From positions 6,262,001 to 6,326,000 of the forward strand of contig NZ_JBEJGY010000004.1 in NCBI RefSeq assembly GCF_040253615.1: DNA of 64,000 bases, in the 5' to 3' direction. Positions 46,618-55,960 of the stretch are shown here, piece by piece. The position numbers and the translations under genes were made by a program. Every line of letters begins with the position of its first letter. Within the stretch, counting starts at the first letter, position 1. The notes under the pieces were generated by a model. The model saw only the letters and a program-made list of their open reading frames with translations, was not told the origin of the DNA and did not search any database. This DNA comes from Streptomyces sp. Edi4 (GTDB lineage: Bacteria > Actinomycetota > Actinomycetes > Streptomycetales > Streptomycetaceae).

Positions 46618-49600
46618 ATGATTCCGCTCTCTTATGCCCAGAGCCGACTGTGGTTCCTTCACCGCCTCGAAGGGCCCAGTGCGACGTACAACGTGCCGTT
46701 GGTCTGCCACTTGGAGGGGTCGTTGGATGTGCCTGCGCTGAGGTTGGCGTGGGGTGACGTGGTGGGCCGGCACGAGAGTCTGCGGACCGTGTTTCCCGAG
46801 GTGGAAGGGGTTCCGTGGCAGCGGATACTTGGAGCGGCCGAGGGGGTTTCGCCGTTCGAAGAGGTGGAGGTCGCGGAGGGGGAGCTGGACTCGGCACTGA
46901 GGGCCGCGGCGCGGCATGCGTTCGCGCTGGGCTCCGAACTCCCTGTACGGGTGACGCTGTTCCGCAGCGGCGTTGACCGGCATGCGTTGTTGGTGCTGAT
47001 GCATCACATCGTGGCGGACGGATGGTCTCTTTCCCCACTGCTGCGGGATCTGTCCGATGCCTATCGCTCCCGGACGGCGGGTTCGGTCCCCGACTGGGAT
47101 GAACTGCCGGTGCAGTACGCGGACTATTCCGTATGGCAGCGGGAGTTGCTGGAGGGCACCGGCGAGCCGGGGGATCCGGCGGGACTGGCTGAACAGCAAC
47201 TCGCCTTCTGGGCCGACCAGTTGCGCGGAATGCCGGAGCTTCTGGATCTGCCTCTTGACCGGGTTCGTCCGGCGGTGGCGAGTCATGTGGGTGGGCGTGT
47301 CGAGTTCCGGTTGGATGCTGGGTTGCATGGTGAGTTGGCGGGTTTGGCGCGGGGTGCCGGGGCGACGTTGTTCATGGTGTTGCAGGCGGGTTTGGCGGCG
47401 TTGTTGACGCGGCTTGGTGCGGGTACGGATGTGCCGGTCGGAACGGTGGTGGCGGGTCGTTCGGACGAGGTGCTGGATGATTTGGTGGGCTTCTTCGTCA
47501 ATACGTTGGTGTTGCGGACGGACACGTCGGGGGATCCGGGTTTTCTGGAGTTGGTGGAGCGGGTCCGGGAGACGGATCTGGCGGCTTTCGCTCATCAGGA
47601 CGTGCCGTTCGAGCAGCTGGTGGAATCGGTCAACCCGGCCCGGTCGCTGGCGCACCACCCCCTCTTCCAGGTCCTGCTGGTGCTGCAGAACAGCCCCGAG
47701 AGTGACTTCGTTCTCCCGGGCGGCCGGGCTACGGCCGAGAATTTGAGTTCCGGGGCGGCCAAGTTCGATTTGGCGTTCAGTCTGCGGGAGTGTCGTGGGG
47801 TTGGTGGTTCGCCGGGTGGGTTGGTGGGTGAGTTGTCGTTCGCGGTGGATCTTTTCGACCGTTCGACGGTGGAGGGTCTGGCGGCGCGGTTCGTGCGGTT
47901 GTTGCGTGGGGCGGTGGCGTTTCCGGGGGTTCCGGTGGGCCGGTTGGAGTTGCTTTCCGGTGCGGAGCGGGCGCAGGTGGAGAAGTGGAGTGGTGTGTCG
48001 GTGGGAGTGGAGGCGGTGTCGTTCCCGGTGTTGTTCGAGCGGCAGGTGGGGCGGACTCCTGGGGCGGTGGCGGTGGTTTGTGGTGGGGTGGAGGTGAGTT
48101 ATGCGGAGTTGAATGCGCGGGCGAACCGGCTGGCGCGGTATTTGGTGTGGTTGGGGGTGGGGCCGGAGCGGGTGGTGGCGGTGGCGTTGCCTCGGTCGGT
48201 GGAGTTGGTGGTGGCGTTGTTGGCGGTGATGAAGGCTGGTGGTGTGTATCTGCCGGTGAGTCTGGATCAGCCGGCGGCGCGTGTGGAGTATGTGCTGGGT
48301 GATGCGGGTCCGGTCTGTCTGGTGAGCCGGTCGGAGGTGGCGGCCGGGTTTTCTTCGGCTGTGTCTTCTCGGGTGTTGGTGGATTCTTCTGGTTTTGACG
48401 CGGAGTTGAGCCGGTTCTCGGATGTGGATCTCAGTGATGGTGAGCGGATTTCTTCGCTGGGTCCGGGTTCTGCGGCGTATGTGATTTATACGTCGGGTTC
48501 GTCGGGGTTGCCGAAGGGGGTGGTGGTGTCTCATTCGGGTATTGCGAACCTTGCTGCTGGTGCGGTGGAGCGGTTGGGGATTTCTTCGGACAGCAGGGTG
48601 TTGCAGTTCGCGTCCCCCGGTTTCGACGCGGCGTTGTGGGATGTCTTTTTGACGTTCTCGGCCGGGGCGCGGCTGGTCGTCGCGGAGCAGGAGCGGCTGT
48701 TGCCGGGGGAGCCTCTTGCGGGTCTGCTCACCGCTTTGGGGGTGACGCATGTGACGTTGCCTCCCGCGGCGCTGGCGGTCCTGCCCGTGGCGGGGGTGCC
48801 GTCGGGGTTGACGTTGGTGGTGGCCGGTGAGGCGTGTCCGCCGGGGGTGGCCGAGCGCTGGTCGGCGGGGCGGCTGATGGTGAATGCGTATGGGCCCACG
48901 GAGGCGACGGTGTGCGCGACGATGAGTGCGCCGTTGTCGGGGGCGGGGGTGCCGCCGATCGGTTCGTCGTTGCCCAACACGCGTGTGTATGTGCTGGATC
49001 GGGGTCTGGTTCCGGTTCCGGTGGGTGTGGTGGGTGAGTTGTATCTGGCGGGTGTGGGGTTGGCGCGTGGGTATGTGGGGCGTGCTGGGCTGACGGCGGA
49101 GCGGTTTGTGGCGGATCCGTTCGGGTCGGGTGGGGGGCGGTTGTACCGGACGGGTGATCTGGTGCGGTGGCGTGGGGATGGGCAGTTGGAGTTCGTGGGG
49201 CGGGTGGATGGTCAGGTGAAGGTCCGGGGGTTCCGGATCGAGTTGGGGGAGGTCGAGTCGGTTCTCGGGTCGTTGGCGGGGGTCGGGCAGGTCACGGTGG
49301 TGGTCCGTGAGGATGTTCCGGGGGACAGGCGGCTGGTGGCTTATGTGGTGCCGCAGGGCTCTGGCTGGGATCCGGGGGCGCTGCGTGCGGGGGTGGCTGC
49401 CCGGCTGCCGGACTACATGGTGCCGTCCCACTTCGTGGCCCTGGACTCCCTGCCGTTGACGCCGAACGGGAAGATCGACCACAAGGCACTCCCCGCCCCG
49501 GCCACCGATCCCCAGGCATCTGGCGGGAAGCGGCTCCCGCGCACCCCGGAGGAGGAAGTGCTCTGCGGCCTTTTCGCCCAGACCCTCGGACTCGACCACG

Positions 49601-52600
49601 TCGGCCCCGACGACACCTTCTTCGAAATCGGCGGTCACTCACTTCTGGTCGCTCGTCTCATCAGCCGGATCCGCACCGCATTCGGAGTGGAACTACCGAT
49701 CCGTGCGGTGTTCGAGAACCCCACGGTCGCGGAGCTCTCGACTGCGGTCCAGCAAGCGGAACGGGCACACCACGCCCCCTCCCGCAGGGTGCGCCCGGAA
49801 ATCGTTCCTCTTTCGTACGCGCAGCAGCGGTTGTGGGTGCTGGGTGAGGTGGAGGGTCCGAGCGCGACGTACAACGTGCCGTTGGTCTGCCACTTGGAGG
49901 GGTCGTTGGATGTGCCTGCGCTGAGGTTGGCGTGGGGTGACGTGGTGGGCCGGCACGAAAGCCTGCGGACGGTGTTTCCCGCGGTGGGCGGGGTGCCTCG
50001 GCAGGTGGTGCGACCGGCGGCCGAGGGGGGCGCGCCGTTCGATGTGGTGGAGGTCGCCTCCGAGGACCTGGACGAAACGTTGCGCGCGGCGGCGCGCCAT
50101 GCCTTCGTGCTGGGTGCCGAGGTCCCGGTGCGGGTGACGTTGTTCCGTGTGGAAGCGGACCGGCATGTGTTGTTGGTGCTGATGCATCACGTGGTGACGG
50201 ACGGGTGGTCGACAGGGCCGTTGCTGGCGGATCTGTGGCGGGCGTATGGGGCGAGGACGGACGGTTCGGCTCCGTACTGGGACGAACTGCCGTTGCAGTA
50301 CGCGGACTTCGCGCTGTGGCAGCGGGAGGTGCTGGGCTCCGAGGAGGACCCGGACAGCGTGCTGTCGCGGCAGACGGCGTACTGGCAGGAGCGTCTGGCG
50401 CTGCTGCCGGAGCTTCTGGATCTGCCTCTTGACCGGGTTCGTCCGGCGGTGGCGAGTCATGTGGGTGGGCGTGTCGAGTTCCGGTTGGATGCTGGGTTGC
50501 ATGGTGAGTTGGCGGGTTTGGCGCGGGGTGCCGGGGCGACGTTGTTCATGGTGTTGCAGGCGGGTTTGGCGGCGTTGTTGACGCGGCTTGGTGCGGGTAC
50601 GGATGTGCCGGTCGGAACGGTGGTGGCGGGTCGTTCGGACGAGGTGCTGGATGATTTGGTGGGCTTCTTCGTCAATACGTTGGTGTTGCGGACGGACACG
50701 TCGGGGGATCCGGGTTTTCTGGAGTTGGTGGAGCGGGTCCGGGAGACGGATCTGGCGGCTTTCGCTCATCAGGACGTGCCGTTCGAGCAGCTGGTGGAAT
50801 CGGTCAACCCGGCCCGGTCGCTGGCGTACCACCCCCTCTTCCAGGTCGCGTTGACACTGCAGAGCGAAGTGACCGACGACGTCGTACTGCCGAACCTGAC
50901 CGCGCGCCTTGGAGGTGTCGACCTCGGGGCGGCCAAGTTCGATTTGGCGTTCAGTCTGCGGGAGTGTCGTGGGGTTGGTGGTTCGCCGGGTGGGTTGGTG
51001 GGTGAGTTGTCGTTCGCGGTGGATCTTTTCGACCGTTCGACGGTGGAGGGTCTGGCGGCGCGGTTCGTGCGGTTGTTGCGTGGGGCGGTGGCGTCTCCGG
51101 GGGTTCCGGTGGGCCGGTTGGAGTTGCTTTCCGGTGCGGAGCGGGTGCAGGTGGAGAAGTGGAGTGGTGTGTCGGTGGGGGTGGAGGCGGTGTCGTTCCC
51201 GGTGTTGTTCGAGCGGCAGGTGGGGCGGACTCCTGGGGCGGTGGCGGTGGTTTGTGGTGGGGTGGAGGTGAGTTATGCGGAGTTGAATGCGCGGGCGAAC
51301 CGGCTGGCGCGGTATTTGGTGTGGTTGGGGGTGGGGCCGGAGCGGGTGGTGGCGGTGGCGTTGCCTCGGTCGGTGGAGTTGGTGGTGGCGTTGTTGGCGG
51401 TGATGAAGGCTGGTGGTGTGTATCTGCCGGTGAGTCTGGATCAGCCGGCGGCGCGTGTGGAGTATGTGCTGGGTGATGCGGGTCCGGTCTGTCTGGTGAG
51501 CCGGTCGGAGGTGGCGGCCGGGTTTTCTTCGGCTGTGTCTTCTCGGGTGCTGGTGGATTCTTCTGGTTTTGACGCGGAGTTGAGCCGGTTCTCGGATGTG
51601 GATCTCAGTGATGGTGAGCGGATTTCTTCGCTGGGTCCGGGTTCTGCGGCGTATGTGATTTATACGTCGGGTTCGTCGGGGTTGCCGAAGGGGGTGGTGG
51701 TGTCTCATTCGGGTATTGCGAACCTTGCTGCTGGTGCGGTGGAGCGGTTGGGGATTTCTTCGGACAGCAGGGTGTTGCAGTTCGCGTCCCCCGGTTTCGA
51801 CGCGGCGTTGTGGGATGTCTTTTTGACGTTCTCGGCCGGGGCGCGGCTGGTCGTCGCGGAGCAGGAGCGGCTGTTGCCGGGGGAGCCTCTTGCGGGTCTG
51901 CTCACCGCTTTGGGGGTGACGCATGTGACGTTGCCTCCCGCGGCGCTGGCGGTCCTGCCCGTGGCGGGGGTGCCGTCGGGGTTGACGTTGGTGGTGGCCG
52001 GTGAGGCGTGTCCGCCGGGGGTGGCCGAGCGCTGGTCGGCGGGGCGGCTGATGGTGAATGCGTATGGGCCCACGGAGGCGACGGTGTGCGCGACGATGAG
52101 TGCGCCGTTGTCGGGGGCGGGGGTGCCGCCGATCGGTTCGTCGTTGCCCAACACGCGTGTGTATGTGCTGGATCGGGGTCTGGTTCCGGTTCCGGTGGGT
52201 GTGGTGGGTGAGTTGTATCTGGCGGGTGTGGGGTTGGCGCGTGGGTATGTGGGGCGTGCTGGGCTGACGGCGGAGCGGTTTGTGGCGGATCCGTTCGGGT
52301 CGGGTGGGGGGCGGTTGTACCGGACGGGTGATCTGGTGCGGTGGCGTGGGGATGGGCAGTTGGAGTTCGTGGGGCGGGTGGATGGTCAGGTGAAGGTCCG
52401 GGGGTTCCGGATCGAGTTGGGGGAGGTCGAGTCGGTTCTCGGGTCGTTGGCGGGGGTCGGGCAGGTCACGGTGGTGGTCCGTGAGGATGTTCCGGGGGAC
52501 AGGCGGCTGGTGGCTTATGTGGTGCCGCAGGGCTCTGGCTGGGATCCGGGGGCGCTGCGTGCGGGGGTGGCTGCCCGGCTGCCGGACTACATGGTGCCGT

Positions 52601-54453
52601 CCCACTTCGTGGCCCTGGACTCCCTGCCGTTGACGCCGAACGGGAAGATCGACCACAAGGCACTCCCCGCCCCGGCCACCGATCCCCAGGCGTCTGGCGG
52701 GAAGCGGCTCCCGCGCACCCCGGAGGAGGAAGTGCTCTGCGGCCTTTTCGCCCAGACCCTCGGACTCGACCACGTCGGCCCCGACGACACCTTCTTCGAA
52801 ATCGGCGGCGACAGCATTCTGGCCATCCAATTGGTGAGCCGTGCGCGCTCCGCGGGACTGGACTTCGCTCCGCGGGACGTCTTCGCGTACCAGACCCCCG
52901 CCGGTCTCGCCGCTGTCGCCCAGCCGCACTCCGAGGCGAGCGACGACGAGGAGGGCGACGGAGACCTGGCGGCGACTCCGATCGTTCACTGGCTCCGTGA
53001 ACTGGGCGGCCCGTACCAGGGGTTCAACCAGTCCATGACGGTCCAGGTGCCGGCCGGAGCGGGAGCCAAGCGGCTCACGGCCGCGCTCCAGGCGCTCCTC
53101 GACAGACACGACGTCCTGCGCATGCGACTGGTCACCGCGGGAGAAGGGGGCGACGCGCCCTGGCACTTCCACATCCCGCCCAGGGGGACGGTGACGGCTG
53201 CGTCGGTCCTGACCCGGGTCGATGTGTGCGGAGCGGGTCCGTCTCATGTCGAGCGGCTCGTGGCCGTGGAAGGCGAGGCGGCTCGCGGCCGGCTCGCGCC
53301 CGCGGCCGGTGTGATGGCGCAGTTCGTATGGTTCGACGCGGGTGCCGACCATCCCGGCATGCTGCTGCTCGTCATTCACCACCTGGCGGTCGACGGAGTT
53401 TCGTGGCGGGTGCTGCTGCCTGACCTGGCCGCTGCCTGGGAAGGTGTGGCAGGAGACGGAGAGCCACGGCTCGCCCCGGTGCCGACGTCGTTCGGCCGTT
53501 GGACACGGACACTCGCCACGGCGGCCCGTGAACCGGGAAGGGTGGCGGAACTCCCGCTGTGGGCCGCCGTACTGGACACCCCCGACCCCCAGTTGGGCAA
53601 GCGGCGTTTCGACCCCGGCCGGGACATCGCGGGCACGGCCAGGTCGCTGGAATCGCGACTGCCGGGCAGGCTTGCCGAGACCCTGCTGACCGTGGTGCCG
53701 GCGTCGTTCCACGCCGGTGTGAATGATGTGCTCCTCACCGCGCTCGCGCTCACGGTGGTGCGGTGGCGGCGCCGACGGGGGATTGCCGGTACCCAGGTCC
53801 TGATCGACCTTGAGGGCCACGGCAGGGAGCACCTGGGGGAGGGCCTGGACCTGCACCGCACGGTTGGCTGGTTCACCACGCTCTTCCCGGTCAGCCTCGA
53901 TCCCGGCCCGGTCGACGAGGGTCTGCCGTACCCGGTGGGGCCGGCGCTCGGCGCGTCACTGAAGGCGGTCAAGGAACAGCTCAGGGCCCTGCCGGACGCC
54001 GGCATCGGCTACGGCATGCTGCGTCATCTCAACCCCGAGACGATGCCCGGCCTGGCGAGGCGCGAGCAGCCTCAGATCGGGTTCAACTACCTGGGGCGTT
54101 TCCCGGCCGTTCACCCCGGGGCGGGCACGGACTGGGCGGTCGTGCCGGGTGTCCGCGGCCCACTGGGCCGTGACCCGGAAATGCCGCTCAGTCACGTGCT
54201 GGAGATCAACGCGGTGACCCAGGACCTGCCGGACGGCCCGGTGCTTACCGCCACGTGGACCTGGCCGGCCGCGCTGTTCGAAGAGGACGACATTCAGGAA
54301 CTCGCGTCGTCCTGGGCACAGGTGCTGGGAGCCATCGCGGAGTACGCGCAGACGCCGGACGCCGGAGGTTACACGCCGTCGGATCTCGGGCTGGTCGACC
54401 TGAGCCAGGAGGAAATCGACGCGCTGACGGAGCAGTTGAGGTGCAGCGACTGA
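46618..54453 (+). CDS. NRPS C-A-T-C-A-T-E, two Phe-type modules with terminal epimerase
   Basis: A protein of 2611 residues. The domains are condensation 1 (1-440, HHIVADGW), adenylation 1 (465-960), carrier 1 (IGGHSL near 1005), condensation 2 (1060-1500, HHVVTDGW), adenylation 2 (1520-2015), carrier 2 (IGGDSI near 2062) and epimerase (2115-2560, HHLAVDGVSW and FNYLGR). Both adenylation domains carry the same code, D-A-W-T-V-A-A-V-C-K, a Phe-type code, so L-Phe then D-Phe is predicted. Its product should go to the DCL-type condensation domain of the minus-strand synthetase. The two modules are a 3174-bp tandem duplication. ATG 46618 is used; a TTG at 46609 overlapping the previous stop is possible and would add three residues. 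Confidence 0.95.
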   Translation: MIPLSYAQSRLWFLHRLEGPSATYNVPLVCHLEGSLDVPALRLAWGDVVGRHESLRTVFPEVEGVPWQRILGAAEGVSPFEEVEVAEGELDSALRAAARHAFALGSELPVRVTLFRSGVDRHALLVLMHHIVADGWSLSPLLRDLSDAYRSRTAGSVPDWDELPVQYADYSVWQRELLEGTGEPGDPAGLAEQQLAFWADQLRGMPELLDLPLDRVRPAVASHVGGRVEFRLDAGLHGELAGLARGAGATLFMVLQAGLAALLTRLGAGTDVPVGTVVAGRSDEVLDDLVGFFVNTLVLRTDTSGDPGFLELVERVRETDLAAFAHQDVPFEQLVESVNPARSLAHHPLFQVLLVLQNSPESDFVLPGGRATAENLSSGAAKFDLAFSLRECRGVGGSPGGLVGELSFAVDLFDRSTVEGLAARFVRLLRGAVAFPGVPVGRLELLSGAERAQVEKWSGVSVGVEAVSFPVLFERQVGRTPGAVAVVCGGVEVSYAELNARANRLARYLVWLGVGPERVVAVALPRSVELVVALLAVMKAGGVYLPVSLDQPAARVEYVLGDAGPVCLVSRSEVAAGFSSAVSSRVLVDSSGFDAELSRFSDVDLSDGERISSLGPGSAAYVIYTSGSSGLPKGVVVSHSGIANLAAGAVERLGISSDSRVLQFASPGFDAALWDVFLTFSAGARLVVAEQERLLPGEPLAGLLTALGVTHVTLPPAALAVLPVAGVPSGLTLVVAGEACPPGVAERWSAGRLMVNAYGPTEATVCATMSAPLSGAGVPPIGSSLPNTRVYVLDRGLVPVPVGVVGELYLAGVGLARGYVGRAGLTAERFVADPFGSGGGRLYRTGDLVRWRGDGQLEFVGRVDGQVKVRGFRIELGEVESVLGSLAGVGQVTVVVREDVPGDRRLVAYVVPQGSGWDPGALRAGVAARLPDYMVPSHFVALDSLPLTPNGKIDHKALPAPATDPQASGGKRLPRTPEEEVLCGLFAQTLGLDHVGPDDTFFEIGGHSLLVARLISRIRTAFGVELPIRAVFENPTVAELSTAVQQAERAHHAPSRRVRPEIVPLSYAQQRLWVLGEVEGPSATYNVPLVCHLEGSLDVPALRLAWGDVVGRHESLRTVFPAVGGVPRQVVRPAAEGGAPFDVVEVASEDLDETLRAAARHAFVLGAEVPVRVTLFRVEADRHVLLVLMHHVVTDGWSTGPLLADLWRAYGARTDGSAPYWDELPLQYADFALWQREVLGSEEDPDSVLSRQTAYWQERLALLPELLDLPLDRVRPAVASHVGGRVEFRLDAGLHGELAGLARGAGATLFMVLQAGLAALLTRLGAGTDVPVGTVVAGRSDEVLDDLVGFFVNTLVLRTDTSGDPGFLELVERVRETDLAAFAHQDVPFEQLVESVNPARSLAYHPLFQVALTLQSEVTDDVVLPNLTARLGGVDLGAAKFDLAFSLRECRGVGGSPGGLVGELSFAVDLFDRSTVEGLAARFVRLLRGAVASPGVPVGRLELLSGAERVQVEKWSGVSVGVEAVSFPVLFERQVGRTPGAVAVVCGGVEVSYAELNARANRLARYLVWLGVGPERVVAVALPRSVELVVALLAVMKAGGVYLPVSLDQPAARVEYVLGDAGPVCLVSRSEVAAGFSSAVSSRVLVDSSGFDAELSRFSDVDLSDGERISSLGPGSAAYVIYTSGSSGLPKGVVVSHSGIANLAAGAVERLGISSDSRVLQFASPGFDAALWDVFLTFSAGARLVVAEQERLLPGEPLAGLLTALGVTHVTLPPAALAVLPVAGVPSGLTLVVAGEACPPGVAERWSAGRLMVNAYGPTEATVCATMSAPLSGAGVPPIGSSLPNTRVYVLDRGLVPVPVGVVGELYLAGVGLARGYVGRAGLTAERFVADPFGSGGGRLYRTGDLVRWRGDGQLEFVGRVDGQVKVRGFRIELGEVESVLGSLAGVGQVTVVVREDVPGDRRLVAYVVPQGSGWDPGALRAGVAARLPDYMVPSHFVALDSLPLTPNGKIDHKALPAPATDPQASGGKRLPRTPEEEVLCGLFAQTLGLDHVGPDDTFFEIGGDSILAIQLVSRARSAGLDFAPRDVFAYQTPAGLAAVAQPHSEASDDEEGDGDLAATPIVHWLRELGGPYQGFNQSMTVQVPAGAGAKRLTAALQALLDRHDVLRMRLVTAGEGGDAPWHFHIPPRGTVTAASVLTRVDVCGAGPSHVERLVAVEGEAARGRLAPAAGVMAQFVWFDAGADHPGMLLLVIHHLAVDGVSWRVLLPDLAAAWEGVAGDGEPRLAPVPTSFGRWTRTLATAAREPGRVAELPLWAAVLDTPDPQLGKRRFDPGRDIAGTARSLESRLPGRLAETLLTVVPASFHAGVNDVLLTALALTVVRWRRRRGIAGTQVLIDLEGHGREHLGEGLDLHRTVGWFTTLFPVSLDPGPVDEGLPYPVGPALGASLKAVKEQLRALPDAGIGYGMLRHLNPETMPGLARREQPQIGFNYLGRFPAVHPGAGTDWAVVPGVRGPLGRDPEMPLSHVLEINAVTQDLPDGPVLTATWTWPAALFEEDDIQELASSWAQVLGAIAEYAQTPDAGGYTPSDLGLVDLSQEEIDALTEQLRCSD
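47752..49634 (+). repeat. Tandem module repeat, unit 1 main block
   Basis: An 1883-bp block from the end of condensation 1 through adenylation 1 into carrier 1. It recurs at 50926-52808, exactly 3174 bp downstream, with only scattered single-base differences. A smaller matching block lies at 47233-47670 and 50407-50844. The parts between the blocks, in the condensation domains, are clearly diverged. Confidence 0.9.
50926..52808 (+). repeat. Tandem module repeat, unit 2 main block
   Basis: The second copy of the 1883-bp block at 47752. It stops within the carrier-domain active-site motif, where unit 1 has GGHSL and unit 2 has GGDSI, the form suited to the following epimerase. Confidence 0.9.
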
Positions 54454-54563
54454 CGTCCATGGAGTGCTTGAGAGGCCCAGCCGGCTCTTGTCGGCTGGGC
54501 ACGGGGCACCGCTCCGTGGCGGCGGCCGTACAGGAGTCACGGAAAACGCGATCACGCAGAAAA

Positions 54564-54596
54564 GCCTGTGACACGCACCGTGTGCGTGTCACAGGC
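54564..54596. terminator. Strong terminator between convergent genes
   Basis: A perfect 15-bp stem (GCCTGTGACACGCAC and its complement) with a 3-nt loop lies between the NRPS end at 54453 and the minus-strand gene ending at 54655. Read on the minus strand the stem is followed by TTTTC, so it should terminate the small secreted protein gene best and can also stop NRPS transcription. Confidence 0.85.
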
Positions 54597-54654
54597 GGAC
54601 GGCCCGCTCCGCGAGAAGTCGGGGTTCTTGCGGAGCCGGTCCCTGTGGCCTGAT

Positions 54655-55011
54655 TCAGACTGCCTTCACGGAGAGGTAGCCGGCCAGCGGGTACCACCCG
54701 CCCGGTCCTGCCTGCTCGCCGGGCTTGAGCACCTTGGCGGCGGCCCCGTCTCCCGTACGGCAGTCGCTGTAGTAGTAGACCTGAATCGTCTTGTTGGTGT
54801 TGTTCGTGACCCAGCCCGCGGGGAACGTGTCGCCGCCCTGCTGCGGGAGGTTGATGCAGGTGCCGTCCTGGGGATTGGTGATCGTTCCCGCGCGGTGGCC
54901 GCTGTACGTGATGGTCCCGGTGGCGGCCTGGGCGGTGCCGGGCAGAGCCAGGGCGGAAAGCACCGCGGCGGCTGCCAGTGTGGTCGCCCGGTAGCAGTTC
55001 TTCTTCAGCAC
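54655..55011 (-). CDS. Small secreted protein of unknown function
   Basis: A 118-residue protein with a clear signal peptide: KK and R near the start, a hydrophobic Ala/Leu stretch and a probable cleavage after AQA. The mature part is about 90 residues with two cysteines that could form a disulphide (TCINL and DCRTG), and repeated GG and Thr/Asn-rich stretches. I do not recognise a family beyond small actinomycete secreted proteins. GTG 55011 is chosen because AGGAG lies 7 bp upstream; a GTG at 55044 would add 11 residues without a signal-peptide advantage. It has its own terminator. Confidence 0.7.
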   Translation of the reverse strand: MLKKNCYRATTLAAAAVLSALALPGTAQAATGTITYSGHRAGTITNPQDGTCINLPQQGGDTFPAGWVTNNTNKTIQVYYYSDCRTGDGAAAKVLKPGEQAGPGGWYPLAGYLSVKAV

Positions 55012-55142
55012 TTTCGTCTCCTGTTGCAAAGAAACCGAATTCACTCAAAGGCCGGAGAATGTCTCCGCGGCAGACTTTAAGGAAGAGGCTTATCAGTCGG
55101 ATATCTCGGTTTCCCGAAGGGGTGATAAGTGGTCCAGGGGTA

Positions 55143-55560
55143 TCAGTTCCTGCGGTATCGGGAGGGGCAGGTGTTGATGTCACCGACCACCTCGGCCGCT
55201 TGCGGGACGAGGAAGAAATGTCCGCCGGGGAAGCTGCGAGAGGCGACCCGTCGGCCCCAGCCTCAGTCCCCGCCGCCGCGTCCGCCCAGGCCAGGGCGTT
55301 CTCGGCCGGGGTTGTCGAAGTCGTCCTCGCCGTAGTGGGCGGTGATGGGTGTGTGGAGCGGCTGGACCGTGGCCTGCGTGGCGCATGAGTCCAGCAACTG
55401 ACAGTCGGCTTGGATCGGGGGCGGGGTCAGTTTGAGAGGATCCGCAAAGCCCAGGACCGTCGCCAGCGGTTCGCCCCAACGGCGTACGTCGGCGTCCACG
55501 GCCTTGCCGTCCGCGTCCGGTACCCAACGGGCTTGGTCGTTGGACGGCCGTAGGCACGCG
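55143..55560 (-). pseudogene. Broken type II thioesterase remnant
   Basis: On the minus strand one frame gives GEPLATVLGFADPLKLTPPP, then QADCQLLDSC and PLHTPITAHYGEDD, resembling the middle and late part of type II thioesterases. After a frameshift near 55280 another frame gives SFPGGHFFLVPQAAEVVGDI and a stop at 55143. FPGGHFFL is the catalytic-His region typical of that family. The N-terminal half with the Ser nucleophile is not found. Type II thioesterases clear misloaded NRPS carriers, so this may be a lost editing gene of the cluster. Confidence 0.6.
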
Positions 55561-55570
55561 AGACGCTCAT

Positions 55571-55960
55571 TTGACGCTCCGGCCCGGAGATTTCCTCGGG
55601 CAGCTGGTGGCAGGAGTGCGCCGGGCTGCTCAGCCGCCAGGACATAGCGGACGCGACGGGGAACAGCGTCGCCCACACCGGAGTCCGCCCGCACCGCATG
55701 CGCGAGCAACTGGAACTGACGGACGGTCGTCGCCGCGCTGGCGGCCGAACCGCGCTGCGCGGGGCTCGACGCGACCGTCTCCGGATGAGACGGTACGCGA
55801 ACTTCCGTGTGGCGCAAGCGGATTGGCCGGCACATACGCGACTGCGCGACATGTACGGGGACGGCGGCCGGGCGGGTTCCGGCCGAGTCGCTCCTGGCCG
55901 ACCTCGCGCCGCTGGCCGTGCCGGCGGCGCTCGTCGGGGAGCTGATCGCGAAGGGCCTGC
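55571..55960 (+). pseudogene. Broken sigma-factor C-terminal fragment
   Basis: SRQDIADATGNSVAHTGVRP and HRMREQLELT resemble region 4 (the helix-turn-helix) of an actinomycete sigma-70-family factor. After a frameshift the continuing frame reads VVAALAAEPRCAGLDATVSG, then a TGA where TGG would be expected, then VWRKRIGRHIRDCATCTGTA and VPAESLLADLAPLAVPA. The gene has lost its start and is broken by at least one frameshift and one stop codon. Confidence 0.65.

Noticed and set aside
49693..53856. Minus-strand frame of nearly 1400 codons opposite the last NRPS gene
   Set aside because: No conserved domains; it is a shadow of the duplicated modules and repeats with them.
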